64,000 nt of DNA from Candidatus Heimdallarchaeota archaeon (GTDB lineage Archaea > Asgardarchaeota > Heimdallarchaeia > Heimdallarchaeales > Kariarchaeaceae), in NCBI GenBank assembly GCA_030149205.1, contig JASBSB010000003.1, forward strand, positions 372,001-436,000, read 5' to 3'. Shown here piece by piece: positions 47,214-56,302 of this stretch (position 1 is the stretch's first letter; the number at the start of each line of letters is the position of its first letter). The position numbers and the translations under genes are program-made. Under the pieces are notes generated by a model, which saw nothing but the letters and a program-made list of their open reading frames with translations, was not told the origin of the DNA and did no database searches.

Positions 47214-47319
47214 TTTTGTCGAATTTGAATAACTTTAGCATATTTTTGGTTTACGAGGATTAGTTATGAGTAAAATTTCTAATAAAATTTCTAAATAAAT
47301 CTCAGAATAAATTCAAGGT

Positions 47320-47652
47320 TTATCGATTCTTCCTTCGTTGACCTTTAGGTCTGAAAGATGATCTCATTGACCTTCTATCTCTTCTCTGTTTTTTAGGTCT
47401 AGGGACAACATAAACCTTGATTGGTAAATTTCCTACTATTGCTTTTTTAAAATTAACAGCTAAGTAAGGACTTTCAACAGAACCAAATGGAAGGTCAACT
47501 TCTCCAATTTTGGCATATTTTCCATGATTCTTAACGTATACCTTACTTCTCATTGGAGGGATAAACTCGGGTTTGTGAATTATGGCTTGATTGTTAACAG
47601 TATGTGAAACATTGCCTAAAGTCTTGTACTCAGTCTCTTTACCATCTATCAT
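47320..47652 (-). CDS. H/ACA RNA-protein complex subunit Gar1
   Basis: A 110-residue archaeal Gar1-like protein, part of the H/ACA ribonucleoprotein that guides pseudouridylation of rRNA. It shows the beta-barrel core TLGNVSHTVNNQAIIH, YAKIGEVDLPFGSVESPYLA and the basic tail RPKKQRRDRRSMRSSFRPKG typical of Gar1. The start codon overlaps the SRP19 stop (ATGA), so the two are translationally coupled. It is the last gene of the S8e-SRP19-Gar1 operon. Confidence 0.9.
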   Translation of the reverse strand: MIDGKETEYKTLGNVSHTVNNQAIIHKPEFIPPMRSKVYVKNHGKYAKIGEVDLPFGSVESPYLAVNFKKAIVGNLPIKVYVVPRPKKQRRDRRSMRSSFRPKGQRRKNR

Positions 47653-48044
47653 GTTTTGCTCTTCACTTTCTTTCTCTTTTTAGCAGATTTGGTTCGCTGC
47701 CTTTTAGTGCCTTCCTCAGACTTATGATCCGGGATTATCTTTTTCTTAGGGACAAACCGCTTTGCCTTTTTTGCAATATCTTTGAGTAGTTTCTCCTTTG
47801 GTAATTTGTTATTTTTATCTATAGCAATGAGAATTCTACCATTGTGTTGAACCCAGTTTCCGGGGTAAGATTTTTCTTTCTCCACCTGAATTTCTAGTCC
47901 CAATGATTGACAAGCTTTAGAAAACCTGGCCAGTGCAATGTTTTCCATAGCAAGTGATTTGTTCACCCTCCTTCCATCACGTCTAGATCTATTTTTATCA
48001 AAGTATTCTGGATAAATAACTTGAAATTTTCTCCGACGTAACAT
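47649..48044 (-). CDS. Signal recognition particle protein SRP19
   Basis: A 131-residue protein. VIYPEYFDKNRSRRDGRRVN (9-28) is the RNA-binding signature of SRP19, with LGLEIQVEKEKSYPGNW and RILIAIDKNN following. It binds helices 6 and 8 of 7S RNA and helps SRP54 assemble. The C-terminal 30 residues are Lys/Arg-rich. It lies 13 bases after S8e and overlaps Gar1 by 4 bases. Confidence 0.95.
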   Translation of the reverse strand: MLRRRKFQVIYPEYFDKNRSRRDGRRVNKSLAMENIALARFSKACQSLGLEIQVEKEKSYPGNWVQHNGRILIAIDKNNKLPKEKLLKDIAKKAKRFVPKKKIIPDHKSEEGTKRQRTKSAKKRKKVKSKT

Positions 48045-48057
48045 TTTATCAGTTCAC

Positions 48058-48447
48058 TTATTCAGAGGTTTCTAATAGTACACCATTGAGGACAGATACT
48101 TGACCTGGTCGACTTGTAACCCTTACTTCCCCTAACTCTGTCGATAAGATTGCACCTTTTGTAACTATTTTTCGCCTTGTAAAATCTCTCGAAGCTGGAT
48201 TCGTCTCAAGTCCAGAGACTTTCACCTTACTGGTTTTTTGAGTCTTAGGATCAAACACGTTGATATATTCAATTGAGAGGAGTTTATGTTTGATATTTCC
48301 ACCAAACGTTCTCACAACCTTTTTCTTTTTAGATCGAATGTGAGTTGCTACAGGATCTCTTCCTCTGAATCTTAAACGTTTCCCCATGCTCTTGTGCCTT
48401 AGTCCTCCACTGATTTTCCTTTTGCTTGGTCCTCGATATTGTACCAT
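48058..48447 (-). CDS. 30S ribosomal protein S8e
   Basis: A 129-residue archaeal/eukaryotic ribosomal small-subunit protein S8e. The N-terminal YRGPSKRKISGGLRHKSMGK (4-23) and the late SRDFTRRKIVTKGAILSTEL and VTSRPGQVSVLNGVLLE are diagnostic. It is the first gene of a translation/RNA operon with SRP19 and Gar1. TTTTAAATG at about 48477-48485 upstream is a TATA-like element for this operon. Confidence 0.97.
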   Translation of the reverse strand: MVQYRGPSKRKISGGLRHKSMGKRLRFRGRDPVATHIRSKKKKVVRTFGGNIKHKLLSIEYINVFDPKTQKTSKVKVSGLETNPASRDFTRRKIVTKGAILSTELGEVRVTSRPGQVSVLNGVLLETSE

Positions 48448-48582
48448 GATTATCTACAAGCTATTTAGATGTTGTTTACATTTAAAAGAATCGAAACAGT
48501 ACAAAATTTGTCAAAGTATCAGCAATTTAATTTAAAATCTTGATTTTTTTTTAGTAGATTTAATAAGAAACAAATAAAGGAG

Positions 48583-48927
48583 CTAATTACCCCATAACTT
48601 TAGAATGGCATGTCCATAGTTGTAAATAAATATGATAAGTCCAGAAAGTACTGTTGACCAAATCATCCAACCATTTAATTTACTGACCCATGGTTTGTTC
48701 GCTAATTCAGGTTTGTACCCATAATAAAGTGTAATTGCGAAAAACACGATCAGCAACCATAATCCCTGTGTTGCCCAATGATGATATAATGGGGGCCAAG
48801 CTTTCATAAAATCAAAAAATGGGTGCACCAACTCCTTTATTGGGACAAGAATTCCATTTAACCAAACAGCAACTATATACGCTATTTCAGCACCAACAGT
48901 CCAAGAACTTAATGTAGATTTTTCCAT
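48583..48927 (-). CDS. Small three-helix membrane protein
   Basis: A 114-residue protein from the ATG at 48927, preferred because GAGGTGA lies 7 bases upstream and the gene then begins 10 bases after the preceding stop; a start at 48948 would overlap it. Hydrophobic helices lie at about 10-28 (VGAEIAYIVAVWLNGILV), 48-67 (LWLLIVFFAITLYYGY) and 88-105. It contains many Trp and His residues (WPPLYHHWATQGLWLL). It pairs with the upstream five-helix membrane protein and may be a quinone- or haem-related membrane subunit; that is a guess. Confidence 0.72.
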   Translation of the reverse strand: MEKSTLSSWTVGAEIAYIVAVWLNGILVPIKELVHPFFDFMKAWPPLYHHWATQGLWLLIVFFAITLYYGYKPELANKPWVSKLNGWMIWSTVLSGLIIFIYNYGHAILKLWGN

Positions 48928-48937
48928 AATTTTCACC

Positions 48938-49395
48938 TCAATATCCATGCGCCAGTCTGAGTGTCATTGTTATGATAGCACCCATACCTTCCATAAGTAA
49001 ACCAACTACGAATATCATTAAAGCAGATGTCAGAGCAAATTTTCGAGCGGTTCTGTTGTTTACTAGATCTTCAGTAAATACAATAAATGGCAGTAGTAAT
49101 GAAGCCAAAACATAAAAGAAAAACCAGTGTTCTTTCACCTCAGTGAATATTGAATGTCCCCAGAAATAGGAACTTCCCTTAATAACATTCTTGTCTGGGC
49201 CATAGTAATAGATATAGAACCAGCCCGCAAAGAAGTAAGTCAACACCATTAAGGTGACGGTGAGAATTGTTGCCCATTTAATTCTATGCAAATTCTCTGG
49301 TGAAGCATCTCTGATTTCAATCGCTGCCCAAAGGCAAAAATCAGAGACAAAACACCTAACAAAGCGTGTGTTAGTATTAATAATGGATGTGTCAT
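48938..49395 (-). pseudogene. Frameshifted small membrane protein (two reading frames)
   Basis: From an ATG at 49395 the frame reads MTHPLLILTHALLGVLSLIF, then goes out of phase near 49330. The next frame continues with WAAIEIRDASPENLHRIKWA and four more membrane helices to the stop at 48938. Joined, the product would be about 150 residues and five helices, beginning sensibly at the ATG. One missing base beside the AAAAA run at 49336-49340 explains the break. It may be a real frameshift, a sequencing error or a programmed slip. The second frame alone has only a TTG start at 49291. The next gene, 10 bases downstream, suggests a two-subunit membrane complex. Confidence 0.72.
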
Positions 49396-49908
49396 TGTTT
49401 CACGTCCTTAGTTACGTATTGTAACTAATCGAAATAATATACTAAATGAAGTATTTAAAGTTTTTTGGAAAGAACTAATTCACAATATAAAAAAAAAATA
49501 TCCATATAAAACTTAATATATTGAATAAAATAATGAAAATATAAATGATTTATGATAAATTCCATTATTTAGAATTATTTTAATATGGATTGATTATTTT
49601 TTGATTTAATCAAATATCACAATAATTCCAATATTTTTGCGAAATATCTCCAGAAAACTAATTACCAATTATTTTGAGAAATTTACTTGTTTAGAGTATA
49701 AATTGTTAATTATTCAGTATTTGTTAGATTTAAAAAAAGTTCAATTTATGTAGTAATATTAGTAATTTTCTTTTGGGAAAAATTCTTGATATTATAGTAA
49801 TAATATTTTTCAAACTTAAAAGGGAATTTCATAAGAATTTATTACTAGCTTACATATTGTATTAATACCTAATAGTTAAATTTGATATTTTAATGGGTGA
49901 AATATTAA
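49396..49908. other. Very AT-rich divergent intergenic region
   Basis: These 513 bases separate the membrane-protein pair from the divergent pyrophosphatase gene and are among the most AT-rich in the window. No gene is visible. A perfect inverted repeat, ATATTAT at 49789-49795 and ATAATAT at 49800-49806, lies about 110 bases before the pyrophosphatase. The length suggests a regulatory region for two energy-related transcripts. A replication-origin role has no specific support. Confidence 0.4.
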
Positions 49909-52143
49909 GTGATACTTATGGTTGATGTAGGATTATTTATCTGGTTACCAATAGTGATTACAATTATTGCTATAATCTATGCCTTTTGGCTTCGAAGTAA
50001 GATCATGGAACAGAGCAGGGGGACTCCAAGCATGATTGAAGTCTCAGATGCTATTAAAGAGGGTTCAATTGCTTTCCTAAAGAAGCAATATAGTACGATC
50101 TTTATTATAGGGACACTTCTTGGTGTGTTAATACTTTTATTTTTGGATTGGAATTTAGGATCTGGGTTTAAACTTGCAGCTCCTTTGAATGCCTTTGCCT
50201 TTCTTATTGGTGTAACATTTTCATTGATCTCGGGTGCAGTTGCCATGTTAATGGCTGCTGAAAGCAACTCAAGAACGACTTTCGCAGCCACTGAAAGCAC
50301 AAATAAGGCCTTAAACACAGCATATAGAGGAGGTCTTGTAATGGGGCTCCTCGTGGTTTCCATGAGCATTTTAGGAATTACATTGCTGTACTTGTTTTAT
50401 ACAGCTCTTGGAAATGGTGAGGTTAATCCTATCTCAGTGATTGCCTTTGGTTTTGGTGCCTCATTTGCAGCTTTATTTGCACAATTAGGTGGGGGGATAT
50501 TTACAAAGGCAGCAGATGTTGGTGCAGATCTTGCTGGAAAGCTTGAAGCAGGTATTCCAGAGGATGACATCAGAAACCCCGGTGTTATTGCTGATAATGT
50601 TGGAGATGCAGTCGGTGATTGTGCAGGAAGAGGAGCAGACTTGTTCGAATCTGTGTCAGGTGAGACTATCGGTGGAATGATTGTAGGCTTAACCTTTTAC
50701 TTGGCTTTCAAAGACTCCGCAAACCCTCAGGTAAGAAGTGTCGCATTGGCTTTTGTCATTTTTCCCCTAATAGCAAATTCAGTCACAATTCTAGGGACAA
50801 TGGCTTCATCTTTCTTCGTTAACGTTGATGAGGAAGGGAAGAAAACTTCAATGGATGCAATGAAGGTGGCATTCTACATTACCGCAATCATTAATTTTGT
50901 TCTGCTCACTGGTTTGGTTGTTCTCTTATTTGGTTCCTACTGGCAGTTTATTGCCGCTGTGTTTATAGGTATCCTTTTAGCGGTTGTAACTCTTTGGGCT
51001 ACAGAATATTATACTTCAGATAAGAAGAAACCTGTCAGGAGTATCGCGGATGCATCTACAACCGGACCAGCTACAAATATAATTGCTGGACTTTCAGTTG
51101 GGATGAGCTCCACTTGGGCACCTATGCTTGGAATCGTAACGGCTGTTATGAGCACTTTTTGGCTGGGTGTAAGCTTTGCAAAAGAAAAGGGACCTTTAGT
51201 AGTCGCCTTTGCTGATCATTATAACCTTTATACCAATGGTAACATCAATCAAGTTGCATATACACTGTTTGGTGTGTTCGCTATAACTATTGGTACAATG
51301 TCAATGTTATCAGTTACTCCAATTATCCTCGCAATGGACGGATATGGCCCAATTGCAGACCAATCTGGTGGTATAGCAGAGATGTCAGATGCTGAACCCG
51401 AGGTAAGAGAGAGAATTGACGCTTTAGATGCTGTTGGAAATACTACCAAGGCTTTAGCCAAGGGATATGGTATGACTTCTGCAGGATTAGCAGCATTATT
51501 ACTATTCCAGGCATACTTAGAGGATTTTGGTAAAAGAGTTCACACAGGGAACTTCCAACTTACCACCGTAAATTTAGCAGATCCAAATATTTTAGCGGGC
51601 CTGTTTGTAGGGGCACTGTTACCGTTTGTCTTCACCTCTATGTCAATGGGGTCAGTCGGAAGAGCTGCAAATGAAATGGTTAAGGAGATCCGTCGTCAGT
51701 TTAAGGAAATCCCGGGAATCATGGAACATAAAAACAAGCCAGATTATGCAGCTTGTATTGACGTATCCACAGGTGCTGCCCTAAGAGAGATGAGAAATCC
51801 ATCACTACTGGTTGTACTTCTAACAATAGTTGTTGGTTTCTTATTAGGTCCCATCCCCCTTGCTGCTTACTTAATTGGAGCCACATCAACAGGGATATTG
51901 TTGGGCTTAACATTAAACAATGGTGGAGGTGCATGGGATAATGCTAAGAAGCTTATAGAATCAGGACTCCACGGAGGAAAAGGGAGTCCAGCACACCATG
52001 CGGCAGTTGTGGGAGATACTGTAGGAGATCCATCAAAAGATACTTCTGGACCAGCTATCCATGTTTTGATAAAGTTGATAAATACAATTGCGTTAACTTT
52101 ACTCCCCTTATTTTTAGTTTATAATGGCATATTGAAAGTGTAG
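49909..52143 (+). CDS. hppA: Membrane-bound proton-pumping pyrophosphatase
   Basis: A 744-residue, roughly 16-helix pump that couples pyrophosphate hydrolysis to ion transport. The substrate site DVGADLAGKLEAGIPEDD followed by NVGDAVGDCAGRGADLFES lies near 198-247. The late acidic motif GDTVGDPSKDTSGPA is near 701. Near 508 it has GNTTKALAKG; lysine at this place is the mark of potassium-independent enzymes, whereas potassium-dependent ones have alanine (GNTTAA). Start is a GTG at 49909, with an ATG three codons later. It is monocistronic, preceded by a long AT-rich region. Confidence 0.96.
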   Translation: MILMVDVGLFIWLPIVITIIAIIYAFWLRSKIMEQSRGTPSMIEVSDAIKEGSIAFLKKQYSTIFIIGTLLGVLILLFLDWNLGSGFKLAAPLNAFAFLIGVTFSLISGAVAMLMAAESNSRTTFAATESTNKALNTAYRGGLVMGLLVVSMSILGITLLYLFYTALGNGEVNPISVIAFGFGASFAALFAQLGGGIFTKAADVGADLAGKLEAGIPEDDIRNPGVIADNVGDAVGDCAGRGADLFESVSGETIGGMIVGLTFYLAFKDSANPQVRSVALAFVIFPLIANSVTILGTMASSFFVNVDEEGKKTSMDAMKVAFYITAIINFVLLTGLVVLLFGSYWQFIAAVFIGILLAVVTLWATEYYTSDKKKPVRSIADASTTGPATNIIAGLSVGMSSTWAPMLGIVTAVMSTFWLGVSFAKEKGPLVVAFADHYNLYTNGNINQVAYTLFGVFAITIGTMSMLSVTPIILAMDGYGPIADQSGGIAEMSDAEPEVRERIDALDAVGNTTKALAKGYGMTSAGLAALLLFQAYLEDFGKRVHTGNFQLTTVNLADPNILAGLFVGALLPFVFTSMSMGSVGRAANEMVKEIRRQFKEIPGIMEHKNKPDYAACIDVSTGAALREMRNPSLLVVLLTIVVGFLLGPIPLAAYLIGATSTGILLGLTLNNGGGAWDNAKKLIESGLHGGKGSPAHHAAVVGDTVGDPSKDTSGPAIHVLIKLINTIALTLLPLFLVYNGILKV

Positions 52144-52294
52144 CCTAAGTTCATTTTATTTTAAGCAAGAAAACTCAAATACACATATCCTTTCAAATTC
52201 ATCTTAAAAGTCAACAATTTTTTTTAATAGCATTCACTCATCAAGACTATCTTAGGTATATTAATTAAGTGAGAATTTCATTGAGTTATGAAAT

Positions 52295-53143
52295 ATGTGT
52301 CAGACTATAGCAATTCACTCACATAAAGGGGGAACTGGGAAAACCTTATTGTCCGTAAATTTTGCCTACCTCCTCGCTGAGATGGGATACAGGGTGGTAT
52401 TGCTAGATTTAGATTTAAGTGCACCATCTTTACAAACTTTTTTTCATCCTCCAGATTCTGTAAAGTCAACCATGACTGAATTCTTAATAGGGCAAAACGT
52501 TGAACCTGAGGAGTTCATTTTCAATATGAACTTAAATTTAAAAGGAGAACTTTATGTCGGGCTCGCAAGTATAGATAGTGAGTTGCTTACAAAATTAGAA
52601 AACCGAAAGGTGAACGCACACTTAAATGATCTATATAAATTGATTGGACTAATCAAAAAGAAACTTAAGGGAGACCCTTGGAATGTTGATTATGTGATCG
52701 TAGATACATCACCAGGTATTTCAACTTTTTCTGTGAATAGTATTGCAATCTGCGATCAGTTGGTTATGGTTCAGAGATTGTTTAACGCAGATTTACAGGG
52801 GACTGTTGAACTATTGAAATTTGTTCATAAATCATTAAAGCCAGATACTTCTATTATTTTAAACATGATACCAGCCAAATTCCAAGAAGAAAGCCTTCTT
52901 TCTCAGATTCTTAGCTTGATTGACAATAAGATAATTAAACAATTAAAAAAGAAAAACATAGAATTTCGTGGGATAGTGTATTATGATGAAAAACTGATAG
53001 ATGAAGAAATTAACTATGCATTGCAATCTACTGGAGACTCTACCTCGAATAATTCAAGAGTAGTTTTTAGTCAAAAATACAGGCAGTCAGACTTTGTCAC
53101 CAATTTGAAGTCAATAGTAAAATCGGTTATCTCCAAGGAATGA
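52295..53143 (+). CDS. ParA/MinD-like ATPase
   Basis: A 282-residue P-loop ATPase of the MinD/ParA class. The deviant Walker A with signature lysine is HKGGTGKTLLSVN (10-22), followed by VVLLDLDLSAPSLQTFF (Walker A' aspartate) and VIVDTSPGIS near 144. There is no obvious C-terminal amphipathic membrane-targeting helix of MinD type. A TATA-like GTATATTAATTA ends about 28 bases before the ATG. The longin/winged-helix gene begins 7 bases after its stop, so the two are an operon and probably act together in positioning or membrane traffic control. Confidence 0.9.
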   Translation: MCQTIAIHSHKGGTGKTLLSVNFAYLLAEMGYRVVLLDLDLSAPSLQTFFHPPDSVKSTMTEFLIGQNVEPEEFIFNMNLNLKGELYVGLASIDSELLTKLENRKVNAHLNDLYKLIGLIKKKLKGDPWNVDYVIVDTSPGISTFSVNSIAICDQLVMVQRLFNADLQGTVELLKFVHKSLKPDTSIILNMIPAKFQEESLLSQILSLIDNKIIKQLKKKNIEFRGIVYYDEKLIDEEINYALQSTGDSTSNNSRVVFSQKYRQSDFVTNLKSIVKSVISKE

Positions 53144-53150
53144 AACCTGT

Positions 53151-53816
53151 ATGAAATGGATATTGGACACAATTTATGTTATGCTCCCAGATGGAAGATG
53201 CCTCTTCTCCACCAGTTATATTAAAAAACCCCCTCCTGTACAATTGATTACAGGATTTTTAGGAGCTTCAAATGATATTTTACAGGAATTGACCGGAGAA
53301 GAATTAACTGCATTTAGCACCAACAGATTCACAGTAAAGATCAAAAATTTCCAAAATATTATTGTGGTGGCTTCATTAGACTCAAAATCACAGAATGATA
53401 TTGATCCAATATTAGAATTAATTGGGATTGAATTTGTTAAAATATTCTCAGAAGTACTTTTGAATTGGAACGGTGATGTGAGTATATTTGACTCGTTCAC
53501 GGAGCGTCTCGACCAAGTTTTGGTTTCAGCAAACCTCACTGAGAGAGAAGACCCTTGGAGAACCTTGGACTCAATATCTCTTTTAAAACTCTCGGAGGAC
53601 CTCCAAAAGATTGCGTTTGTCTTTCTTGAAATTGGACATTGTAAAGTGAAGGATTTATCCAAGCATTTAGAAATTTCTGAGGAAGAACTAGGGTCCTCTC
53701 TAGAAAAATTAAGAAAATTAGGATATATTGGAAGAGCAAAGGTTGATTCGGAGATAGAATATTTCTTAACAAAACCTTCAAAATCGCTAAATATACAGGT
53801 TGATGATGAAATTTAA
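53151..53816 (+). CDS. Longin-like domain protein with C-terminal winged helix
   Basis: A 221-residue protein. The N-terminal part (about 1-105) reads YVMLPDGRCLFSTSYIK, LITGFLGASNDILQELTGEE and NIIVVASLDS, the beta-beta-alpha pattern of longin/sigma-adaptin-like domains that are enriched in Asgard archaea. The C-terminal part (about 140-205) is a winged helix, with AFVFLEIGHCKVKDLSKHLE and LGSSLEKLRKLGYIGRAKV. Fusion of a trafficking-type sensor domain to a DNA-binding-type fold, in an operon with a MinD-like ATPase, is unusual. Function is unknown. Confidence 0.78.
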   Translation: MKWILDTIYVMLPDGRCLFSTSYIKKPPPVQLITGFLGASNDILQELTGEELTAFSTNRFTVKIKNFQNIIVVASLDSKSQNDIDPILELIGIEFVKIFSEVLLNWNGDVSIFDSFTERLDQVLVSANLTEREDPWRTLDSISLLKLSEDLQKIAFVFLEIGHCKVKDLSKHLEISEEELGSSLEKLRKLGYIGRAKVDSEIEYFLTKPSKSLNIQVDDEI

Positions 53817-53859
53817 TTTTCTTGGAAATTGAATAGATAGAGTGACCCTATGATGAACT

Positions 53860-55536
53860 CTACACAGTTTTCAATGTGAACTTTGGTTCACCCTCTTCAA
53901 ATCTTTTGATCAACCCATCTAAATCCTCTGTTTCTTTACCTGAATAAGATATGTTCAGGTAGCACTCCCGTATAAATTGACATGTAAGCTCCTTACCCTG
54001 TTGTTCATAGATTAAATCAAGATGATCCATAATTTTAAACATGTGTGTTAGGTGATCATGTCTAACAAAAGAGTACCCACGAACTTTACTTAGATAGATA
54101 GATAACTCTTGTGCAACGTTGGAATCCTTGGACTCCCAATAGATTAAGGTCTCCGTAATCCTCTTAATATAATTCATTTCTCTCTTGTATCTCACAGTCC
54201 AAGGTCTAATTGGTTTGAGTTTATCTAAAAACCAGAAAAGACCAAAACCGATTATTGAATTAATATTTAAATCAGTAGACCTTCCCCGAAATTTGTTTCT
54301 GTCGTACCAGTTATAGATTCTTCTCGGAATGTGATTATAAACCAAATAGGGAACTGGAACCATTCCTATTATCTCCTCAATGGTTGGTTGAAGCTTCTTT
54401 GTTTCAATTCTTAAAGTGCCATCAGTTGACTCCTTTTGAGCATCCTTCTTTACATACTCTGCAACCCGTATCGGTCCATCCCACTGATAGAATCTTCCTG
54501 CCATATGTCTAGCATAATTTTCAGTAACTGTATAAGGGGAGACATCTGCATTGAAAACACTTTGAGTTTTTTCTAAATATAGATTACCATATTTGGGATT
54601 TTGAAAATTAACCAATTGACTATAACCCTCTATTACATACCTAGAAACATTTTCTGGAAAGGTATGCTTGATCATCGTAAATGATTCTAAAACTTGCTTC
54701 TCCCATGAAACTCTTTTTCTCGAGGAAACAAATTTTAGTGAATGGTTTAAGGATCTGGCACTTATTTCATCTAAAGTTAGATCCTTCCAGTCCTCTTCTG
54801 ATTTGATCTGTTTATGTAATCCTTGCTCAATGTACATTTCACCCAGTTCAAAGCTGGTTTTGTTAACCTCGAAGATATTTCCTTTAAATCTTCGATTTAA
54901 GGCCTCAATTAGTGAATCTCTGGAGATATTTAATATCCCGAGTTGACTAACCATTCCCAGAATAAAAGTGTTAACAGTTCTTGGGTCTAAGTTATATTCT
55001 TCTATCAATCTTTCACTAGAAAATCCATAGTAATTTCCATCTTTCACATATTGTTTGGCTGCCTTAATTTGATCTTCAGAACTAAAATTCTCCTTGAAGC
55101 TAGGTAATTTCTCAGGTGGGGTAATCTGTTTTTCCTCGTTTGCTATTATCACTCCATCAGGCCTTAGAAGCGGTAAAAATTTCATCAGTTCATTTAGCTC
55201 TTGACCTATTACAAGATCACACGAGGAACGATGTGGCATCTCAGTTAGTATGATGTCATCGGGTAACTCTGATTCTTTCAGATGTGGATCCAAAAAAGTT
55301 ACTGAAGTTATTGTGGACCCACTTCTCTGAGCAAGCCCAGGTATCATTCCTCGAGTCTCATATGTATGCAACTTAGCTTTATCAGGTGCAAATCGATGAC
55401 GTTCAGACCTAATAGCATAGAACAGGATTTCACTTATCGCTCCCCCTCCCTGACCACCTACAGCTCCAACAGCAATTCTATAAATCTTTGGAAGTGATTT
55501 TTCAACGTTGTTCTGCTCTATATTGTCTACAGCCAC
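53860..55536 (-). CDS. IorB-like indolepyruvate oxidoreductase beta subunit, extended C-terminus
   Basis: A 558-residue protein. The N-terminal third has the pyruvate-oxidoreductase gamma-domain pattern AVGAVGGQGGGAISEILFYA (about 22-41), KLHTYETRGMIPGLAQRSGS and RPDGVIIANE. The remaining 300 or so residues match the DUF6537-like C-terminal extension found in long IorB proteins (YARHMAGRFYQWDGPIRVAEY, then HIPRRIYNWYDRNKFRG). The enzyme would oxidise aryl or 2-keto acids with ferredoxin. The catalytic IorA (TPP and ferredoxin) gene is not in the window, so this subunit is an orphan here. Confidence 0.85.
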   Translation of the reverse strand: MAVDNIEQNNVEKSLPKIYRIAVGAVGGQGGGAISEILFYAIRSERHRFAPDKAKLHTYETRGMIPGLAQRSGSTITSVTFLDPHLKESELPDDIILTEMPHRSSCDLVIGQELNELMKFLPLLRPDGVIIANEEKQITPPEKLPSFKENFSSEDQIKAAKQYVKDGNYYGFSSERLIEEYNLDPRTVNTFILGMVSQLGILNISRDSLIEALNRRFKGNIFEVNKTSFELGEMYIEQGLHKQIKSEEDWKDLTLDEISARSLNHSLKFVSSRKRVSWEKQVLESFTMIKHTFPENVSRYVIEGYSQLVNFQNPKYGNLYLEKTQSVFNADVSPYTVTENYARHMAGRFYQWDGPIRVAEYVKKDAQKESTDGTLRIETKKLQPTIEEIIGMVPVPYLVYNHIPRRIYNWYDRNKFRGRSTDLNINSIIGFGLFWFLDKLKPIRPWTVRYKREMNYIKRITETLIYWESKDSNVAQELSIYLSKVRGYSFVRHDHLTHMFKIMDHLDLIYEQQGKELTCQFIRECYLNISYSGKETEDLDGLIKRFEEGEPKFTLKTV

Positions 55537-55843
55537 AATGAACTGTAGTTAGAGAGGAATTTTAAAGGTTATGAGAGTGAAATTTTGATTTGTACAGAAT
55601 TTGTAGTATTTTAATGTAAACATAACTAGAACCCAAAATACGTCAAAATTGTAAATCCGTACCCTGTCAAATTAATATAAACCACTTTGAAAATTAGGAG
55701 AGAAATGGATCTAAGCTTGTTAAATAAATAGCAAAAAGATATACTCCTGTTATAACCTCAATCATAATTGAGGATGAAAGTTTGTTGAAATTCCCCCGAT
55801 TAATCATTAGGGTTTTTATCTTAGATATCTATGTGAATTTAAG
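55537..55843. promoter_or_regulatory. Divergent intergenic region with a perfect hairpin
   Basis: This 307-base gap lies between the divergent IorB-like gene and the 152-residue protein. CCTCAAT (55756-55762), a CATA spacer and ATTGAGG (55767-55773) form a perfect 7-base inverted repeat about 70 bases before the plus-strand ATG, a plausible operator. No gene is seen in the gap. TTTTTATCTT near 55813-55822 is TATA-like for the plus-strand gene. Confidence 0.5.
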
Positions 55844-56302
55844 ATGCAAAACTTTAATGACTTTTTAGGCAACATTGAAGAAGATGTTGATTTTGATGCT
55901 GAAACTTTCAAATTCAACAGATACGAGCTTGATGATGGAACGATCTTAAGGTTCTTTGGCATGCCAATTAAAATATTTAGAACCAAACAAAAGGACCCAT
56001 CAGGGAACCCAGTCTATCTTGTAAACACAAACTCTGTTGTTTCTGCTGTGGTAGACAATGATGCAAGAACCCAGCCAGAACAACCTGTCCCCCCAGAACA
56101 GATGAAGCTTTCTCCAATTGATTTCAAAGAGATTGCAGAACCTTGGAATGTGTTTTCTCTCTCCGATGGTACTGTTTTAAGAATAAGATTTGTAGCGAAT
56201 CAGATAAAGCGAGCAAAGAACAAAAATCAGTTTGGGGAGCACATTTACTTTATCGACCATAATATGTCATTAGATGTTCGTCCCCCTCAAATCGGGTCAT
56301 AA
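55844..56302 (+). CDS. Small protein with internal duplication
   Basis: A 152-residue acidic protein. Two homologous halves are visible: FNRYELDDGTILRFFGMPIK (about 24-43) and WNVFSLSDGTVLRIRFVANQ (about 103-122), each followed by a Lys-rich turn, a Gly and a short strand (NPVYLVNTNSVVS and EHIYFIDHNMSLD). A proline-rich linker (QPEQPVPPEQ) joins them. The repeated unit is about 45 residues, mostly beta. No family is recognised, and it is alone. Confidence 0.75.
   Translation: MQNFNDFLGNIEEDVDFDAETFKFNRYELDDGTILRFFGMPIKIFRTKQKDPSGNPVYLVNTNSVVSAVVDNDARTQPEQPVPPEQMKLSPIDFKEIAEPWNVFSLSDGTVLRIRFVANQIKRAKNKNQFGEHIYFIDHNMSLDVRPPQIGS

Noticed and set aside
49396..49908. Replication origin
   Set aside because: AT-richness alone is weak. 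No origin recognition box repeats and no cdc6/orc1 gene nearby.
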